64,000 bases of DNA from Propionibacteriaceae bacterium (GTDB taxonomy: Bacteria > Actinomycetota > Actinomycetes > Propionibacteriales > Propionibacteriaceae): NCBI GenBank assembly GCA_027492675.1, contig JAPUEI010000026.1:44703-108702 (forward strand). Direction: 5' to 3'. The notes below the pieces were generated by a model. It was not told the origin of the DNA. It saw only the letters and a program-made list of their open reading frames with translations, and did no database searches. Position numbers and translations under genes: made by a program. Below are positions 63,204-64,000 of this stretch, piece by piece. The first letter of the stretch is position 1. Every line of letters starts with the position of its first letter.

Positions 63204-63911
63204 TCAGACGTGGACGACCGTGCCGATGGGCTCCCCCGCCACGGCGCGGGCGATGTTGCCCGGCTCGTCGAGGTTGAAGACCAGCATCGGGAGGTGGTTG
63301 TCACGGGCCAGGCTCATGGCGGTGGCGTCGGCCACCTTGAGGTCCTTGGCGAGGTACTCGTCGTAGGTGAGGTCAACGTACTTGGTGGCGTTCGGGTTGG
63401 TGCGCGGGTCGTCGTCGTACACGCCGTCCACGCCCTGCTTCGCCATGAGGATGATCTCGCAGCCCACTTCGAGCGCGCGTTGCGCGGCGACGGTGTCGGT
63501 CGAGAAGAACGGCATCCCCGAGCCGGCACCGAAGATCACCACACGGCCCTTCTCGAGGTGACGTACGGCGCGGCGCGGGATGTACGGCTCGGCGACCTGG
63601 CCCATGGTGATCGCCGTCTGAACCCGGGTCGGCACGCCGGCCTTCTCGCAGAAGTCCTGCAGGGCGAGACAGTTCATGACGGTGCCCAACATGCCCATGT
63701 AGTCGGCGCGGGCCCGCTCCATACCGCGCTGCTGGAGCTCGACGCCCCGGAAGAAGTTGCCGCCACCGACGACGATCGCGACCTGGACGCCCGACTGGAC
63801 GACGGCGGCGATCTGGGCGGCGATGGAGCTGACGACATCAGGGTCGACACCGAGCCGACCGCCCCCGAAGGCCTCGCCTGACAACTTGAGCAAGACCCTC
63901 GTGTACGCCAT
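63204..63911 (-). CDS. pyrH: Uridylate kinase
   Basis: 235 aa, UMP kinase of the amino-acid-kinase fold. The start [23 protein letters not shown] and [15 protein letters not shown] are all present, and the C-terminus is complete. The ATG follows AAGGAG by eight bases. tsf and rpsB, which normally precede it, would lie beyond the window end. Confidence 0.96.
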   Translation of the reverse strand: MAYTRVLLKLSGEAFGGGRLGVDPDVVSSIAAQIAAVVQSGVQVAIVVGGGNFFRGVELQQRGMERARADYMGMLGTVMNCLALQDFCEKAGVPTRVQTAITMGQVAEPYIPRRAVRHLEKGRVVIFGAGSGMPFFSTDTVAAQRALEVGCEIILMAKQGVDGVYDDDPRTNPNATKYVDLTYDEYLAKDLKVADATAMSLARDNHLPMLVFNLDEPGNIARAVAGEPIGTVVHV

Positions 63912-63948
63912 CCGTCCCACTCCTTCGTCGCTGTCAGATCATGGACGT

Positions 63949-64000
<52 letters not shown>

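Overview
The window is a stretch of high-GC Gram-positive (actinomycete) chromosome. Gene content and order are those of the conserved actinobacterial housekeeping region: ftsY-smc-mutM-rnc-rpmF, coaD-rsmD-recG, pnp-rpsO, ribF-truB-rbfA-infB-ylxR-nusA-rimP, proS, ispG-rseP-dxr and cdsA-frr-pyrH. GTG and TTG starts, one- to eight-base gene overlaps, and many starts placed 6-8 bases after a TAnnnT -10 box (leaderless transcripts) fit that phylum. A member of the Propionibacteriales is my best guess, but this is only an impression. The last 52 bases are a pure G run, almost certainly a sequencing or assembly artefact.

Region by region. 1-8988 (- strand): SRP targeting (ffh, ftsY), Smc, an amidohydrolase, a GNAT and a GtrA membrane protein. 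8985-15990: DNA repair and RNA processing (mutM, rnc, recG), ribosomal protein L32, the YceD-like protein, CoaD and RsmD, with one flavin/PLP-oxidase-like gene on the + strand. 15793-18347: a small XRE regulator with its membrane partner under a palindromic operator, a CPBP protease and a COG4637-type ATPase. 18541-22771: a small + strand ORF, rpmB, a membrane protein, RNase J, a GNAT and a DUF2993 protein. 22764-26336: dapB, pnp, rpsO. 27066-34159: the ribF to rimP translation/transcription-factor block. 34231-36353: a + strand lipoprotein, a structured inverted-repeat element and an HNH endonuclease of less GC-rich composition that looks acquired. 36383-44636: TSUP permease, proS, two leaderless small membrane proteins, a DUF4081-GNAT, and the MEP-pathway genes ispG and dxr around a site-2 protease.

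44773-59467 is the accessory part. It holds a LOG protein, a ROK regulator, and a three-gene + strand cassette: transglutaminase-DUF2126, fused circularly permuted ATP-grasp-alpha-E, and a second transglutaminase. This combination is predicted to make and process an unknown amide- or peptide-linked product. It is followed by a - strand sugar operon (L-rhamnose mutarotase, fucose/arabinose-isomerase-like enzyme, ABC binding protein and two permeases). A divergent LacI repressor has two visible operators in the promoter region. From 60529 the core genome resumes with rlmN, cdsA, frr and pyrH.

I saw no tRNA or rRNA genes, CRISPR arrays, transposases or phage genes.
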